64,000 bases of DNA from Rikenella microfusus (GTDB lineage: Bacteria; Bacteroidota; Bacteroidia; Bacteroidales; Tenuifilaceae), in assembly GCA_020722565.1 (NCBI GenBank), contig DYKO01000015.1, positions 1-64,000 of the forward strand, in the 5' to 3' direction. This document shows positions 37,289 to 46,914 of the stretch, piece by piece. Numbering within the stretch: the first letter of the stretch is position 1; each line of letters begins with the position of its first letter. The notes under the pieces were generated by a model. It was not told the DNA's origin and searched no databases. It saw nothing but the letters and a program-made list of their open reading frames with translations. The position numbers were made by a program, and so were the translations under genes.

Positions 37289-37370
37289 AAGGCTTTCGGG
37301 GTTTCGTCCACTGAGATATTTAAAAAAATGATTTTGGTTAGGTTAAGGACAAATCACGAAAGCCTTTTTC
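37289..37370 (+). terminator. Long-loop hairpin between GH3 and GH16
   Basis: AAGGCTTTCG (37289-37298) and CGAAAGCCTT (37357-37366) form a perfect 10-bp stem around a 58-base loop, followed by TTTC. The T-run suits a terminator, but the large loop is unusual and might fold further or bind a regulator. Confidence 0.5.
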
Positions 37371-37467
37371 TTCTGTACCTAATTCAAGAGCATGGCTTCG
37401 ATAAAAAACTAAAAAGAAGCTCTTAAAGTAAAAGTGAATGCATTGAATCAAAACAAAATCGCTAAAA

Positions 37468-39279
37468 ATGACAAAAAAAATAATCATCAAATTAGTATTG
37501 CTTATTACCCTGCCACTTGTTTCTCACTCCCAAATTAAAGTTTTGGTTTGGAACGACGAGTTCGAATACTCTGGTCTACCGGCCAGTGATAAGTGGGGAT
37601 ACGATGTGGGCGGAGATGGTTGGGGTAATAATGAGCTGCAATACTATACGGAGGCCCGTGCTGAAAATGCTAGAGTTGAAAATGGTAACCTTATTATTGA
37701 AGCACGCAAGGAGCAGTATGGGAGCAATGAGTACACCTCTGCCCGATTGGTAACCCGCCACAAGGGTGATTGGCTTTACGGACGAGTTGAAGCATACGCT
37801 AAGCTCCCTTCAGGAACAGGCACCTGGCCTGCACTATGGATGTTGCCCACCAACTGGGTGTATGGTAGTTGGCCTAAAAGCGGAGAAATTGACATCATGG
37901 AATACGTTGGTTTCGATCCTAGTATCGTACATGGGAGTATTCACACCGAAGCCTACAACCATGTAATAGGCACACAAAAAACGGCAACCTATTCGGTTCC
38001 TGATGCCGAAACTGCATTCCACCTTTACGCGATGGAATGGACCCCAGAAAAAATCGATATCTTCGTAGATGATATCAAGTACTTCACCTTTTCCAATGAG
38101 CATAAGGATTATACAACGTGGCCATTTGACCAGTTGTTCCACCTGATTCTTAATATTGCAGTTGGGGGTAACTGGGGAGGCATGCAGGGTGTTGACCCTA
38201 ATATCTGGCCACAAAAAATGTATGTCGATTACGTAAGAGTTTACCAGTACATTCAATCCGATCAAATCAAAATATCGGGTCCTAATTTTTTATCACCCAA
38301 CCAAATGGGGGTTAAATTTTCTATTCAGAACATAGCAAATGCAACCTTTAGCTGGGAAATACCTTCCGATGCTACTATAGTTAGCGGACAAGGTACCAAT
38401 TCAATTGTCGTAAATTGGGGGGCAAATGCCGGTAATGTCTCGGTGCAAATTACACACCCCCAGGCAGGAGGAACATACACCCTTGAGGTTAAAACATCTG
38501 TTGTACCCACCGGCGACCGATTTAGCTTACTGGATATTAAAAATAATGGACTTATGGGTTGGGCTGGGCTAAACACCAGCCCCAACACCATTACCCTTTC
38601 TCAAGCCGATACCCTTTTAAGGGTTGACTACACCATTACCAAACCCGAAGATTTTCCCTACTTCACATACACCTTCCCAAATCCTGTTGATATGAGCACC
38701 CTAACCGTACTCAATGTTGCAATGAAAACCTACAATGAAAGTAACTCAGTAGTACTCAGAGCTGATCCTTTTGACACCGATGGGCGACTGGCCGATGTTT
38801 CACCCGTTTTTAAATTCTTTCCTGTTGCACCAAATGAAGAGTTTCACTTTTACTCGTTCGATTTCAACAATAAATGGGGCTCCGATACGCCCGAATATGG
38901 GAAACAGGTTAATTACAAGCAAATAGCAGGAATCCGATTCTACGTAAATTATGGAATATATGGGAAGGCAGCCAGCGACTCCCTCTGGATATCTAACATC
39001 ATCTTGAGCAATATTTTACTTAAAAATATCCCTTTGAAATATAAAAATGTTACAATATTCCCCAATCCCGCCTCTAATTTTATTAAAATCAATTTTGAAC
39101 AACTATACCAAAATGCCCTGAGAATTCAAATCATTGATATTTCGGGGAAACAGATAAAAGATATATTACTCGATAATTCTATGGAAATTCCAATATCCGA
39201 CTTGCCTCAGGGTTTCTATACTGTTAGATTAACATCAAAATCCTCTTTAATTGCGATTGGTAAATTTATAAAGTGTTAG
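37468..39279 (+). CDS. GH16 endo-beta-1,3-glucanase (laminarinase) with T9SS sorting domain
   Basis: 603 residues. After a signal peptide (1-21) the GH16 domain spans about 25-265. The catalytic signature GEIDIMEYVG gives nucleophile Glu140, Asp142 and acid/base Glu145; the extra residue in ExDIxE is typical of laminarinases. An Ig/PKD-like domain (about 270-350) and a jelly-roll-like module (about 355-510) follow, then a type A T9SS sorting domain (about 525-603, starting VTIFPNPASNFIKI). The enzyme is thus secreted through the type IX system to the surface or medium, where it would cut beta-1,3-glucan for SusCD import. It is convergent with, and immediately next to, the regulator gene. Confidence 0.93.
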   Translation: MTKKIIIKLVLLITLPLVSHSQIKVLVWNDEFEYSGLPASDKWGYDVGGDGWGNNELQYYTEARAENARVENGNLIIEARKEQYGSNEYTSARLVTRHKGDWLYGRVEAYAKLPSGTGTWPALWMLPTNWVYGSWPKSGEIDIMEYVGFDPSIVHGSIHTEAYNHVIGTQKTATYSVPDAETAFHLYAMEWTPEKIDIFVDDIKYFTFSNEHKDYTTWPFDQLFHLILNIAVGGNWGGMQGVDPNIWPQKMYVDYVRVYQYIQSDQIKISGPNFLSPNQMGVKFSIQNIANATFSWEIPSDATIVSGQGTNSIVVNWGANAGNVSVQITHPQAGGTYTLEVKTSVVPTGDRFSLLDIKNNGLMGWAGLNTSPNTITLSQADTLLRVDYTITKPEDFPYFTYTFPNPVDMSTLTVLNVAMKTYNESNSVVLRADPFDTDGRLADVSPVFKFFPVAPNEEFHFYSFDFNNKWGSDTPEYGKQVNYKQIAGIRFYVNYGIYGKAASDSLWISNIILSNILLKNIPLKYKNVTIFPNPASNFIKINFEQLYQNALRIQIIDISGKQIKDILLDNSMEIPISDLPQGFYTVRLTSKSSLIAIGKFIKC

Positions 39280-42165
39280 CTATAGCTTAAGCATGAAATC
39301 CACCAAGTTAGTATCGGTTTCAAGATTTAACTTTTTCCTTAACCGGTAACGGCTTATTTCAACTCCTCGCACACTAATATTCATAATTTGGGCTATATCC
39401 TTGGTGGTCATGTTAAGCCTAAGGTAGGCGCAAAGTCGCAACTCGGTTGGTGTTAAATCGGGGTAAGACTCCTTGAGTTTTTTAATAAAACCGGTATGAA
39501 CCTCGTCGAAATGTTGCTCAAAGCGCAGCCATTCCTTATCCATTTTTATATCGTTATCAATATTTCTGATTAGCTCCAAGACCTCCCTTTGCGAAACAGG
39601 GTTAATAGCCTTTGCAATGTTTTCGAGCCTATGCTTAATTCTCTCCAGAAAATCGTTTTTATGGGCAATTTGAAGTGCAATTGCTGCCAATTCTTGGTTT
39701 TTATGATCAACCTGTGCCTGAAGGTTTTCTGATTTCAGCCGTATAATCTCCCGCTCAGCCTCCAATACCTGACGTTTATGCTCCTCTTCCTGGATTTTGA
39801 ACTCCAGATTTTTCTGTTCCCTAACTCGAGCTGTAGCGCGCTGGACCTTACGCCGTACCAAAAAACGCAATAAATAAAATCCTGCAACAAGGAGCATGGC
39901 ATATATTACGACAAAAAACCACGATAAGTACCAGGGTAGCCCTATTTTAATGTGAATTATTGCGGGTTTAGAAATTCGACCCATAGCATCACGAGCAATC
40001 ACCCGTAACTCGTATTCGCCAAAAGGTAAACCGCTGTAATTCTTTATATTGCTCCGCGTCCATTCCGTCCAATCCGATTCATAACCCTTGAGCCAAAAAC
40101 TGTAGTTAATTTCGCCAAAAGAGTAAATTGGTGCGGTGGCTACTATTTGTATTGAATTCTCACTATGGAGTAAATATATATTCTTGTTCCCAGATATACC
40201 ATAATCGTTGAAAATTACATGATCCTGCCTTCCTAAAGAGGATAAGTTTTTGACCATACAAAAGAAAGGTTCAACGTCAGAACCTGAGGAGTATTGAGGA
40301 TTATAGCAAATCAAACCATTCTCAGTTCCTACAAAAACGGCGTTTGATTGATGTAAATAGATATTTTCAAATGCGGCCACAAAGTTCTCACCAAATCGGC
40401 TTACTGGGGTTTGGGTTACGGTTTTGGTTCCTTCGGGATGCTTGATTAGCTGAAGCAAGCTATTGGATTTTAGTATCCAAATGTTTCCGTTATCATCCTC
40501 AACCATCTTTCGTATATTGGTTGCGTTGCCAATCAGGTTGTTCAGCTCTACATACGGCTCCATTCTATCGGTAAGGGAGTTATAGCGGTAAACACCTTGC
40601 ATTGTAAGAAACACTATTTGATTTCCAATTTTTTCAATGTTAACGCCAACGCGTTCAGGAAATCCTCTTGAATCATCGTAAAGGGTTACAAATCGAACGC
40701 TATCCTTGGTTCGGTTAAGAATGATTTTAAATATTCCCTTATACCCATGGGCCATCCAGATGCTCTCATTTTCATCCTCAACTATCATTCTTGATGACTC
40801 GTCGAAACCTGAAATCTTTTTGAGGTACCTCCAGCCAGCGGTTGTTTTAGTATAAAGATTTAGCCCCTTGTACTTACCAACAATCATGTAGCTGGGGTAG
40901 CTGCGTAGGGGTAAAAAAGTCCATGATCCCTCCTCGGTGGATATGCGACTAACATTTTGGTTTTTGTCTATAACAAAGGTTCCAAAGTTATGACCGCAGT
41001 ATAATCTCCCATCATCTTCAAATAACGACCATACCTGTCCCTTTGTTTGTGGTACAAGCTGGAAAGGTTTTTGTTGTCCAATACCAGCGGGAATAGGCCA
41101 AGGAGCAACATATAAACCCTGGTTGGTGCCAACAAATATCTTCCCATTAAAAATTTTTGCAGCATACACAACACCTTCAAGACCAAGCCCTTCGCCCAAA
41201 AAACTAAGTGGTGAACTGATTTCTACATAATCAATCCCATTATCAAGCCCGAGCCAAAGGTTTTTAGTCCTATCGACAAATGTACTTAGAACAGTGTTGT
41301 TGTGCAGTCCCTTTGATTTATTGATTAAATTAATCAAATTTCCCTGCTCATCGGTAATAATCAAACCATTCTGAATTGTACCAAATGCAACAACCCCATC
41401 GGGAGTTCGAGAAGCAGAGAAAATCTGGTAGGTTTTGAGAAGTTCATTGGCCATCCCTTTCCATGGGATGAATGAATTCCCATCGTAAATCCAAACCCCA
41501 TCGTTTATAGTTGCCAGTAAAATTGTACCATCCGAAAGTTTTAAACTTGACCAAATCTGTTTCCCTTTAAAAATGCCCTTGTCTTCGAACTTTTCATAAT
41601 TTCCATTATGGTACGAATAAATAGTTCCCTCTTTTCCTTGTACATAAAAGTTTTTGCCCATCCTAAACGAAAACTGCAGCAGTTCGGGAGCCTTATGGGC
41701 AGAAATCTCTCCTATACGGTATTCTATAACATGAGTAAAGGTTTGAAAAATTACAGTTGTCCCTATCTTGTATATTCTCCATGCTTCATCGAATTTCGCA
41801 TCTTGCCTTGGAACTAATCCCATCAAAGAATGATAAACTAAATCCAACTTTTGGTCGTAGGTAAAGTAACCAATTTCCTCAAAAGCACCAACATATATGG
41901 TATCGCCACTGCACATAACAGATCGTACCAGTTGGTTGTTGGGCAATGAGAACAGATTCCATTGGCTCCCATCGTAACGCAGCAATCCATTATTATTGGC
42001 AATGTAAATAAAACCCCTGGAGTCCTGTGTAATAGACCAGTTCTGTCTTCCGGCATTATAAATCGATTTTGAAAAATGACGTATTAATGACAAACCGGTT
42101 TGATTCAACTGTGCATTAGCTCCCAAGTAATAAAAAGTAAACAGTATGGATATCAGGTATTTCAT
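39280..42165 (-). CDS. Membrane-spanning sensor-regulator (Reg_prop/Y_Y_Y + LuxR-type HTH)
   Basis: 961 residues. A signal peptide precedes a periplasmic double-propeller built from Reg_prop-type repeats (e.g. TQDSRGFIYIANNNGLLRYD), then a Y_Y_Y domain (about 670-740, FWLKGYESDWTEW), one membrane helix (about 745-770), a long coiled coil and a C-terminal LuxR-type helix-turn-helix (LTPTELRLCAYLRLNMTTKD). Unlike hybrid two-component systems it has no kinase or receiver domain: sensing outside and DNA binding inside are joined in one chain. Position beside the beta-glucan locus suggests it controls that locus. Stop codons of this gene and GH16 abut exactly. Confidence 0.9.
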   Translation of the reverse strand: MKYLISILFTFYYLGANAQLNQTGLSLIRHFSKSIYNAGRQNWSITQDSRGFIYIANNNGLLRYDGSQWNLFSLPNNQLVRSVMCSGDTIYVGAFEEIGYFTYDQKLDLVYHSLMGLVPRQDAKFDEAWRIYKIGTTVIFQTFTHVIEYRIGEISAHKAPELLQFSFRMGKNFYVQGKEGTIYSYHNGNYEKFEDKGIFKGKQIWSSLKLSDGTILLATINDGVWIYDGNSFIPWKGMANELLKTYQIFSASRTPDGVVAFGTIQNGLIITDEQGNLINLINKSKGLHNNTVLSTFVDRTKNLWLGLDNGIDYVEISSPLSFLGEGLGLEGVVYAAKIFNGKIFVGTNQGLYVAPWPIPAGIGQQKPFQLVPQTKGQVWSLFEDDGRLYCGHNFGTFVIDKNQNVSRISTEEGSWTFLPLRSYPSYMIVGKYKGLNLYTKTTAGWRYLKKISGFDESSRMIVEDENESIWMAHGYKGIFKIILNRTKDSVRFVTLYDDSRGFPERVGVNIEKIGNQIVFLTMQGVYRYNSLTDRMEPYVELNNLIGNATNIRKMVEDDNGNIWILKSNSLLQLIKHPEGTKTVTQTPVSRFGENFVAAFENIYLHQSNAVFVGTENGLICYNPQYSSGSDVEPFFCMVKNLSSLGRQDHVIFNDYGISGNKNIYLLHSENSIQIVATAPIYSFGEINYSFWLKGYESDWTEWTRSNIKNYSGLPFGEYELRVIARDAMGRISKPAIIHIKIGLPWYLSWFFVVIYAMLLVAGFYLLRFLVRRKVQRATARVREQKNLEFKIQEEEHKRQVLEAEREIIRLKSENLQAQVDHKNQELAAIALQIAHKNDFLERIKHRLENIAKAINPVSQREVLELIRNIDNDIKMDKEWLRFEQHFDEVHTGFIKKLKESYPDLTPTELRLCAYLRLNMTTKDIAQIMNISVRGVEISRYRLRKKLNLETDTNLVDFMLKL

Positions 42166-42276
42166 CCCTAAAAAAAGTATTTAGTAAAGCATCTAAATTT
42201 ACAAATAAATAAAGAAGTGCAAAATATACTGATTTTGTAATACTTAATGTAATGCACCTATAAATTTCGTTTAATT

Positions 42277-42288
42277 GTAAACGTTTTC
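42277..42288. promoter_or_regulatory. LacI-like site between the regulator and gpmI
   Basis: GTAAACGTTTTC contains the perfect 8-base palindrome AAACGTTT with one mismatch outside it, and continues TTTCGAAA. It is clearly related to the operator at 28428-28441. It lies 112 bases before the minus-strand regulator and 126 bases before gpmI. Confidence 0.4.
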
Positions 42289-42342
42289 GAAATATTCAGG
42301 ACCAAAATGCCCAAGTTAAACTATAATTATGGTCAAAATCGA

Positions 42343-42350
42343 TAACTTTG
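42343..42350 (+). promoter_or_regulatory. -7 box of gpmI
   Basis: TAACTTTG followed by CATG fits TAnnTTTG; the ATG lies 64 bases downstream. A further AAACGTTT palindrome (42376-42383) falls just after the expected transcription start, in the same relative place as the SusC operator. Confidence 0.45.
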
Positions 42351-42414
42351 CATGTTTTAAACATTTCGCACCGCTAAACGTTTTTGTATAAAGGTTACAA
42401 TAAACACTTCAATT

Positions 42415-43938
42415 ATGAAAAATAACAAAGTTCTTCTGATGATTCTCGATGGTTGGGGAATAGGAAACAGGGATAAATCGGATGTGATTTTTACAACCCC
42501 AACTCCAAATATCGATAGGCTAACAGCTAAATATCCCAATGCACAGCTGCTTACCAGTGGCGAAAATGTTGGGCTACCCGATGGTCAAATGGGAAACTCA
42601 GAGGTTGGACACCTAAACATAGGGGCTGGTCGAATAGTATTTCAGGATTTAGTTCGTATAAACAAGGATATCAAGGAAAATAGATTCGACAAAATGCCTG
42701 TTTTAGTGAACTCAATGGAGTATGCCAAGCAAAACAACAAGGCAGTGCATTTTATAGGTTTGGTTTCCGATGGTGGCGTTCATTCACTTGATAAACACCT
42801 CTACAAGTTATGCGATGTAACCAAAGATTATGGGCTTAACAAGGTTTATATCCATGCCCTAACCGATGGGCGTGATACCGATCCAAGGAGCGGACTTAAC
42901 TTTGTAAAGGCACTTGAAGAACACCTAAAAACAAGTAATGGCATAATTGCTTCGTTAATTGGCCGTTACTACACCATGGATCGCGACAAACGCTGGGAGC
43001 GCATAAAGGAAGGATACGACCTAATGGTTCACGGGAAAGGTAAGCCTACAACCGATGTTGTTAAATCCATTGAGGAATCGTACGCCGAGGGCGTTACCGA
43101 TGAATTCATCAAACCCATTGTACGTGTTGATGCCGATGGTAAACCCGTTGGTCTTATCCGCGAGGGCGATGTGGTTATCTGCTTCAACTTCCGTACCGAC
43201 CGCTTGCGCGAAATCACCATTGTGCTCACCCAAAAGGATATGCCCGAGTTTGGCATGCAAACCATTCCTCTGCATTACGTTACCATGACCCGCTACGACG
43301 ACACTTTTAAAAATGTAAACATTATATACGAAAAGGATAACCTGGTTAATACATTGGGCGAAGTAGTTAGCCAACATAACCTGAAACAACTTCGTATTGC
43401 CGAAACCGAAAAGTATGCCCATGTTACCTTTTTCTTCTCTGGTGGCCGCGAGAAAGAGTTCGCCGGCGAAAGCCGTATTCTGATTCCATCGCCCAAGGTT
43501 GCTACCTACGACCTGCAACCTGAAATGAGCGCCCCTCTTGTAAAGGATGCCATAGTTGCAGAGCTCAATAAGAAAACCCACGATTTCATCTGCCTAAACT
43601 TTGCCAACGGCGATATGGTAGGGCACACAGGTGTTTACAGTGCCATTCAGAAAGCCGTTCAAACTGTTGATGCCTGCGTGGGCGAAGTAGTTGATGCCGC
43701 TACAGCCAATGGCTATGAAGTGGTTATCATTGCCGATCACGGTAACGCCGATTACGCCCTAAACCCCGATGGCTCCCCCAACACTGCTCATTCGCTCAAC
43801 CCGGTTCCCATCATTCTGGTTTCCGATAGGTTTAAACGGGTAAATAACGGTATCCTTGCCGATGTTGCACCCACCATACTCACCTTGATGGGGCTAACCA
43901 TTCCCTCGGAGATGACCGGAAAGGTGCTCTGTCAGTAA
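42415..43938 (+). CDS. gpmI: 2,3-bisphosphoglycerate-independent phosphoglycerate mutase
   Basis: 507 residues, standard size. The alkaline-phosphatase-like core is seen in [11 protein letters not shown], the catalytic serine loop [16 protein letters not shown], and metal ligands in [11 protein letters not shown] and [12 protein letters not shown]. The inserted phosphotransferase domain carries [14 protein letters not shown] and [14 protein letters not shown]. It interconverts 3- and 2-phosphoglycerate in glycolysis with manganese. It starts a block with DUF3109 (12-base gap) and the M20 peptidase. Confidence 0.97.
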   Translation: MKNNKVLLMILDGWGIGNRDKSDVIFTTPTPNIDRLTAKYPNAQLLTSGENVGLPDGQMGNSEVGHLNIGAGRIVFQDLVRINKDIKENRFDKMPVLVNSMEYAKQNNKAVHFIGLVSDGGVHSLDKHLYKLCDVTKDYGLNKVYIHALTDGRDTDPRSGLNFVKALEEHLKTSNGIIASLIGRYYTMDRDKRWERIKEGYDLMVHGKGKPTTDVVKSIEESYAEGVTDEFIKPIVRVDADGKPVGLIREGDVVICFNFRTDRLREITIVLTQKDMPEFGMQTIPLHYVTMTRYDDTFKNVNIIYEKDNLVNTLGEVVSQHNLKQLRIAETEKYAHVTFFFSGGREKEFAGESRILIPSPKVATYDLQPEMSAPLVKDAIVAELNKKTHDFICLNFANGDMVGHTGVYSAIQKAVQTVDACVGEVVDAATANGYEVVIIADHGNADYALNPDGSPNTAHSLNPVPIILVSDRFKRVNNGILADVAPTILTLMGLTIPSEMTGKVLCQ

Positions 43939-43950
43939 ATCATCTATAGC

Positions 43951-44532
43951 ATGATGATAGAAATTGACGACAAGGTGGTTAGCAGCGAAATCTTTGAGCA
44001 ACATTTTTGTTGCAACCTCCCTCGTTGTTTGGGAATGTGTTGCGTTTACGGCGATTCAGGAGCACCACTCACTCCCGAGGAAGCCATTACTTTGGAGCAA
44101 ATCCTTGAACGGGTTAAACCCTTTATGACCCCCGAAGGCGTTTCTGCAGTTAATGAACAAGGGGTATCAGTAACCGATAGCGATGGTGACCTGGTTACCC
44201 CTTTAATCAATGGAAAAGAATGCGCATTCACCATTTTTGAAAATGGAATAGCAACATGCGCCATAGAAAAGGCCTGGAACGATGGCAAAATTAATTTTCG
44301 CAAGCCCATCTCCTGCCATCTATACCCCATTAGGGTTAAAGAGTATTCATCCTTTACGGCCATTAACTACAACCAATGGGATATCTGCAAGCCAGCAAGA
44401 GAACTTGGCAACAAGTTGGGAATACCCGTATATAAATTCTTAAAAGATGCCCTCATTCGAGCCTATGGCAAAGAATTCTACCATCAGCTGGAAGAGGCCG
44501 AAAAATTATTATCTTCACAATCAAAAAAGTAA
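43951..44532 (+). CDS. DUF3109 family cysteine-rich protein
   Basis: 193 residues. The pattern CCNLPRCLGMCCVYGDSGAP near the start, then GKECAF, ATCAIE, ISCHLYPIR and WDICKPA, is that of DUF3109, whose conserved cysteines suggest a zinc or iron-sulfur site like the YkgJ family. No function is established. It lies 12 bases after gpmI and 22 before the M20 peptidase gene, probably in one transcript. Confidence 0.87.
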   Translation: MMIEIDDKVVSSEIFEQHFCCNLPRCLGMCCVYGDSGAPLTPEEAITLEQILERVKPFMTPEGVSAVNEQGVSVTDSDGDLVTPLINGKECAFTIFENGIATCAIEKAWNDGKINFRKPISCHLYPIRVKEYSSFTAINYNQWDICKPARELGNKLGIPVYKFLKDALIRAYGKEFYHQLEEAEKLLSSQSKK

Positions 44533-44554
44533 AATAACTAAAAAAATAAAATCC

Positions 44555-45925
44555 ATGGATACGATTAAAGCCTACATCGAAGAGAACAAGCAACGTTTTC
44601 TGGACGAACTTTTTGGACTGCTTCGCATCCCTTCAATCAGTTCAATTGCTGATCACAAACCCGATATGATTAAAACTGCTGAGTATTGGCGTAACTCTTT
44701 ACTCAAAGCGGGGGCCGACAAGGCTGAGGTTATGCCAACAAAAGGGAATCCTGTAGTTTATGGCGAAAAAATAATCGACCCCAAACTCCCCACCGTATTG
44801 GTTTATGCGCATTACGACGTAATGCCCGTTGATCCCATTGAGCTTTGGAAATCAAAACCCTTTGAACCAGAAATCCGCGATGGCAAAATATACGCCCGTG
44901 GAGCTGATGATGACAAAGGTCAAGGATTTATGCATGCCAAAGCCTTTGAACTCATGGTTAATACCAACACCCTCCCCTGCAATGTGAAATTTATGATTGA
45001 GGGTGAGGAGGAGATTGGCTCACCAAGCCTTGGTAAATGGTGTCAGGACAACAAAAAAATGCTTAAAGCCGATGTTATACTTGTTTCAGACACATCTATG
45101 ATAGGTAAAAACACACCATCAATAACTATTGGGTTGAGAGGGTTAGCCTATGTTGAAGTTGAAGTTACCGGACCAAATAAAGATCTTCATTCCGGACTAT
45201 TTGGCGGTGCAGTAGCCAATCCTGCCAATATTCTTGCCAGAATGATTGCCTCGCTTCATGATGAAAATAATCGCATTACAATCCCGGGTTTCTACGATGA
45301 CGTTCTTGAAGTTAACCCCGATGAACGTGCTGAGATGGCTCGTGCACCATTTAATCTTGAAGAATACAAAAAAGCACTTGATATTAATGAGGTACATGGA
45401 GAGGCTGGTTATACCACCACGGAACGAACAGGAATTCGTCCAACTCTTGACGTAAATGGCATTTGGAGTGGTTACATTGGGGAAGGAGCCAAAACCGTAT
45501 TACCCTCAAAAGCTTATGCCAAAATATCTATGCGCCTTGTTCCAAATCAAAACCACGAAAAAATCGCCCATCTTTTTAAAAAACACTTTGAGTCTATTGC
45601 ACCAAAATCGGTTAAGGTTAAGGTTACCCCTCTCCATGGCGGTCAGGGTTACGTTGCCCCAACCAATACCTCTGCATATAAAGCAGCCAGCAGGGCAATT
45701 GAAGATGTTTACGGCATTAAACCCATCCCCTTCCGCAGCGGCGGAAGTATTCCCATTATCAGCACCTTTGAGCAGGTACTTGGGATTAAATCAATCCTTT
45801 TAGGTTTTGGGCTTGAGTCCGATGCCATTCACTCACCTAATGAGAACTACCCGCTCGAACAGTTCTTTAAAGGTATAGAGGTTATCTCACTTTATTATAA
45901 ACACTTTGCAGAACTTTCAAAGTGA
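44555..45925 (+). CDS. M20-family dipeptidase
   Basis: 456 residues from the ATG at 44555 (MDTIKAYIEENKQRF). An open frame extends 36 codons upstream but overlaps the previous gene and has an atypical basic sequence, so it is rejected. Metal ligands are visible in VYAHYDVMPVD, GADDDKGQ and EGEEEIGSPSLG, followed by a lid domain with HSGLFGGAVANP and a C-terminal RSGGSIP and HSPNENY. The family (CNDP/PepV-like) cleaves dipeptides with two zinc ions in the cytoplasm. A terminator follows. Confidence 0.94.
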   Translation: MDTIKAYIEENKQRFLDELFGLLRIPSISSIADHKPDMIKTAEYWRNSLLKAGADKAEVMPTKGNPVVYGEKIIDPKLPTVLVYAHYDVMPVDPIELWKSKPFEPEIRDGKIYARGADDDKGQGFMHAKAFELMVNTNTLPCNVKFMIEGEEEIGSPSLGKWCQDNKKMLKADVILVSDTSMIGKNTPSITIGLRGLAYVEVEVTGPNKDLHSGLFGGAVANPANILARMIASLHDENNRITIPGFYDDVLEVNPDERAEMARAPFNLEEYKKALDINEVHGEAGYTTTERTGIRPTLDVNGIWSGYIGEGAKTVLPSKAYAKISMRLVPNQNHEKIAHLFKKHFESIAPKSVKVKVTPLHGGQGYVAPTNTSAYKAASRAIEDVYGIKPIPFRSGGSIPIISTFEQVLGIKSILLGFGLESDAIHSPNENYPLEQFFKGIEVISLYYKHFAELSK

Positions 45926-45927
45926 AT

Positions 45928-45950
45928 AAAAGGGCAATGAGCCCTTTTTT
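45928..45950 (+). terminator. Terminator after the M20 peptidase gene
   Basis: AAAGGGC / GCCCTTT stem with a 5-base loop and a run of T's directly after the stop codon. Confidence 0.85.
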
Positions 45951-46098
45951 TATTCTATTAAAATTACATTTACACCAAATTTCTATGTAAATTTACCTAA
46001 TTCTTATTTCCACCAATATATCTTGACAAACGTAATTACGGCTAAAAAAAATCAACAGCATGTATGTCATATCATACCCTAAAAAATTAAATTTTATT

Positions 46099-46623
46099 AT
46101 GATGAAGATGCTTAAAATAAAAATTGGAACTATAGCATCAATTTGCATAATAGCAGCAATGTTGCTCTCATGCAAAAGTGAGACCAAGAAAGAACCAATG
46201 GATTCAACTCAAAAGGCACTGGTAACCATCCAAAAATGGGTCGAAAACCACTCAAGCGATTACCCTCACTACACACCCATGGAATTTGGAGCATTAACTC
46301 CCCGTTATAAATTTAATAGTAGAACCCACCAAATACTATCAAGCCTTGAAGAAGAAAAAACAAAAGATACTCCCAACTGGCGCCTAATTGATAGCCTTCA
46401 GCTATTACTCGATGAGAACAAAACCGATCTCTTGGGATATACCATTGTACATAGGTTCACTACAAAAGCACTGAATGGAGAGGTTTCGGAAGAAGAGAAA
46501 ATCTTCTTCCTCGATACGCTTTACCGTATGGTAACAGTGCTAAACGCCGATTCATGGGATTTGATAATGGACAAGGAGCTCTTTTTCAATCCCGAAACAC
46601 CCGATTCAAATGAACAAAAATAA
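46099..46623 (+). CDS. Small lipoprotein of unknown function
   Basis: 174 residues from the ATG at 46099; a further upstream ATG (46060) would add 13 residues before the signal peptide and is less likely. The signal ends MLLSC (Cys25 from this start). The mature part, about 150 residues, is helical and acidic, with no family I recognise. It stands alone, with a tRNA on the other strand downstream. Confidence 0.65.
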   Translation: MMKMLKIKIGTIASICIIAAMLLSCKSETKKEPMDSTQKALVTIQKWVENHSSDYPHYTPMEFGALTPRYKFNSRTHQILSSLEEEKTKDTPNWRLIDSLQLLLDENKTDLLGYTIVHRFTTKALNGEVSEEEKIFFLDTLYRMVTVLNADSWDLIMDKELFFNPETPDSNEQK

Positions 46624-46644
46624 CAAGCCCCCGTTTCCGGGGGC
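46620..46644 (-). terminator. Hairpin after tRNA-Phe
   Basis: A 7-bp G+C-only stem GCCCCCG / CGGGGGC with a 4-base loop. On the minus strand it is followed by TTGTTATTTTTG and probably ends the tRNA transcript. Confidence 0.65.
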
Positions 46645-46646
46645 CG

Positions 46647-46719
46647 TGGTGCCACGTGGAATCGAACCACGGACACAAGGATTTTCAGTCCTTTGCTCTA
46701 CCAACTGAGCTATGGCACC
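46647..46719 (-). tRNA. tRNA-Phe (GAA)
   Basis: A 73-base cloverleaf on the minus strand. Acceptor arms GGTGCCA / TGGCACC pair fully, the D arm contains AGCTCAGTTGGTAGAGC, the T loop GGTTCGATTCC, and the anticodon loop CTGAAAA sits between AAGGA and TCCTT, giving GAA. A CCA end is not encoded beyond the discriminator. Confidence 0.96.
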
Positions 46720-46914
46720 ATCGCTCAATTGCGGTGCAAATATATAAGCAATTTTTGATTCCTACAAAACTTGAATAAAAAAAATTAAGCAAAACGAATA
46801 GATGCCTAATTTTCAAAGAATTCAAAAACAAAAATTTTAAAATCCGCTTAAATCTTTCTTGAATTATTTTTTCTAATTATAAATTAATTATTAGCACGAC
46901 AAATATTATTTAGT

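Noticed and set aside
43021-43581. Open frame of 186 codons on the minus strand inside gpmI
   Set aside because: Antisense shadow of gpmI, which has all catalytic motifs; low-complexity product without domain features.
44447-44554. Upstream extension of the M20 peptidase
   Set aside because: It overlaps the DUF3109 gene and adds a basic, atypical segment; the family start is at 44555.
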